Origin: Mugil cephalus
Taxonomy: Eukaryota > Chordata > Actinopteri > Mugiliformes > Mugilidae
Length of the DNA: 64,000 nucleotides
Direction of reading: 5' to 3'
Assembly (NCBI RefSeq): GCF_022458985.1
Contig: NC_061779.1
Coordinates: forward strand, 16,165,001-16,229,000
The translations under genes and the position numbers were made by a program. Positions 62,801 through 64,000 of the stretch are shown here, piece after piece. How positions within the stretch are numbered: position 1 is the first letter of the stretch; each line of letters begins with the position of its first letter. Below the pieces are notes generated by a model. That model saw only the letters and a list, made by a program, of their open reading frames with translations, searched no databases and was not told the origin of the DNA.

Positions 62801-64000
62801 CCTGCAGTTGTCTACAGTATCCAGTGGGAGGCAGAGTGGACTCAGATCAGATTCTCCCACTGCTAAGACACAGAAAGTGGGCTGTTGGCATAGCAACGAC
62901 TCTAGAAACACAGACCATACATATGGGGGTTTGGGGGTGTTTGTGATGAGATGCTGTAAGGAGAGGGGGGCGAGGGGAGGGTGTGTTTTGGAGGGGTGCA
63001 ACGAACAAGCAAACACACTGAGAACAGAGAAGGTATAGGATATATGACAGGTACGGGTGAGAGCCTCGCGGACACACACATTCACGTAAACACACATATG
63101 GAGGCAGGCGGGGCCACTTTGGGTTTCACCGTCCTGTGATACTATCCTGTTTTGTTACCTGACCGAGGGCCAGCAGCTCGTAGAGAGGGGGAAGGGGGGG
63201 AAAGACACTCCACTTCTAGGCTGGAGAGAGACGCGAAAAAGAAAGCCCAACCCAGCCCCTCTTTTTTTTTTTTTTTTCTTTTTTCTCAGACATTCATACT
63301 CGCCACCCTTCCTCAAAAACATGTCACACTCAAACAAACACGTTTGCCCGAGTCCATGAAGTGACGTGTTTCGGCACTCGATTTCACAAGCAGCCCACAA
63401 GATCCATCGTCCTTTCGGGGCACACAGCACGCTTCCCAGGATCATACACAGCCGCGCGGCGCGGCGCCGCTTACATAACCCACTCATCATCCACATGAAA
63501 CACATGTACGTTCACACCAGAGTCAGACCTGCTGCTTCACTTCTCAGGCTACAGCCTCAAATTCTGCCACGGCATATAAATATGGACGCCTTCACTGTCG
63601 GCTAATTGCTTCCTGCCTGTTGGAACTGGAAATGTGTCTAAAATAGCATCATTTAGTGAAATTCCATTTCAGGAATAAGCGACAAGGGAGGCGCTAAACA
63701 CAGCCTTCTGTGTATCTGCCTCCTTCTCTGAACCCCAGGACGGAAATAGAAAACCAGAACCAACATGGTTCAGTCACCTTATAAGTAGTCATATTAGGAC
63801 ACAGTTCCTTTCAGCTTTCCTGTTCACTGCCCTCCATAAACTGAGCACACTGTGAAAACAGCGAGTTTGATTACTATCAATAACAGCACACAGTCCCGCT
63901 TCCCTTTATGGCCTCCCAATACTCTCTGCAATTTAGCATTCACGTCTCGGTGCTCAGTCAAACAACAGACCTATCATTCCAGTATGAATAACACGAAATC
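59818..64000 (-). other. syt7 intron sequence, no exon seen
   Basis: No further synaptotagmin-like coding exon could be found. 60700-61600 is strongly A/G rich on the plus strand (pyrimidine rich in the transcript), with many AGAAAG and GAGAAAA words. 61920-62020 and 63260-63290 hold poly(T)/poly(A) tracts. The transmembrane and linker exons must lie to the right of the window. Confidence 0.6.

Overview
The window looks like nuclear DNA of a teleost fish, most likely a percomorph. Coding sequence is split into short exons with GT..AG borders, introns carry fish-type SINE, LINE and hAT-like fragments and microsatellites, and the predicted proteins match vertebrate families. There is no sign of bacterial operons, phage or CRISPR. 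Family names rest on remembered protein motifs and gene order, because no search could be run.

Five protein-coding genes were found. (1) eps8l2, plus strand, 2351-19077: 20 coding exons whose phases close on 790 codons. It carries a teleost-looking tandem Met-Met-rich insert coded by a 21-bp minisatellite. (2) fads2, minus strand, 24964-20432: 12 coding exons, 445 aa, a front-end fatty acyl desaturase with cytochrome b5 domain and three histidine boxes. (3) lrrc10b, plus strand, 29108-30316: single exon, 402 aa, with an unusual acidic Glu/Tyr tail. (4) ppp1r32, minus strand, 36106-32514 (or to 31675, the 3' end being ambiguous). (5) The C-terminal half of syt7 (both C2 domains), minus strand, 59817-53434. 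Its membrane-anchor exons lie beyond the right edge.

Layout: 1-2346 is 5' flank or a 5' intron of eps8l2. The 3' ends of eps8l2 and fads2 converge near 19.9-20.0 kb. 25.7-29.1 kb is intergenic between divergent fads2 and lrrc10b. 30.3-31.7 kb holds no gene. 36.1-43.8 kb is gene-poor and carries a LINE tail and two inverted copies of one hAT-like element. 43.8-53.4 kb has no convincing gene and may be the long 3' UTR or 3' flank of syt7. 59.8-64.0 kb is syt7 intron. The adjacency syt7 - ppp1r32 - lrrc10b is also seen in human 11q12, near the FADS cluster, which supports the gene calls.

The genes do not form a pathway: actin/stereocilia scaffold (eps8l2), polyunsaturated fatty acid synthesis (fads2), leucine-rich repeat protein (lrrc10b), PP1 partner (ppp1r32) and Ca2+-sensor exocytosis (syt7). 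I found no convincing undescribed biological system. The most interesting points are the Met-rich repeat in eps8l2, sequence oddities in fads2 (GC donor, substituted residues, FxxQ signature), the uncertain ppp1r32 C terminus, and a SINE with intact 16-bp target duplications.
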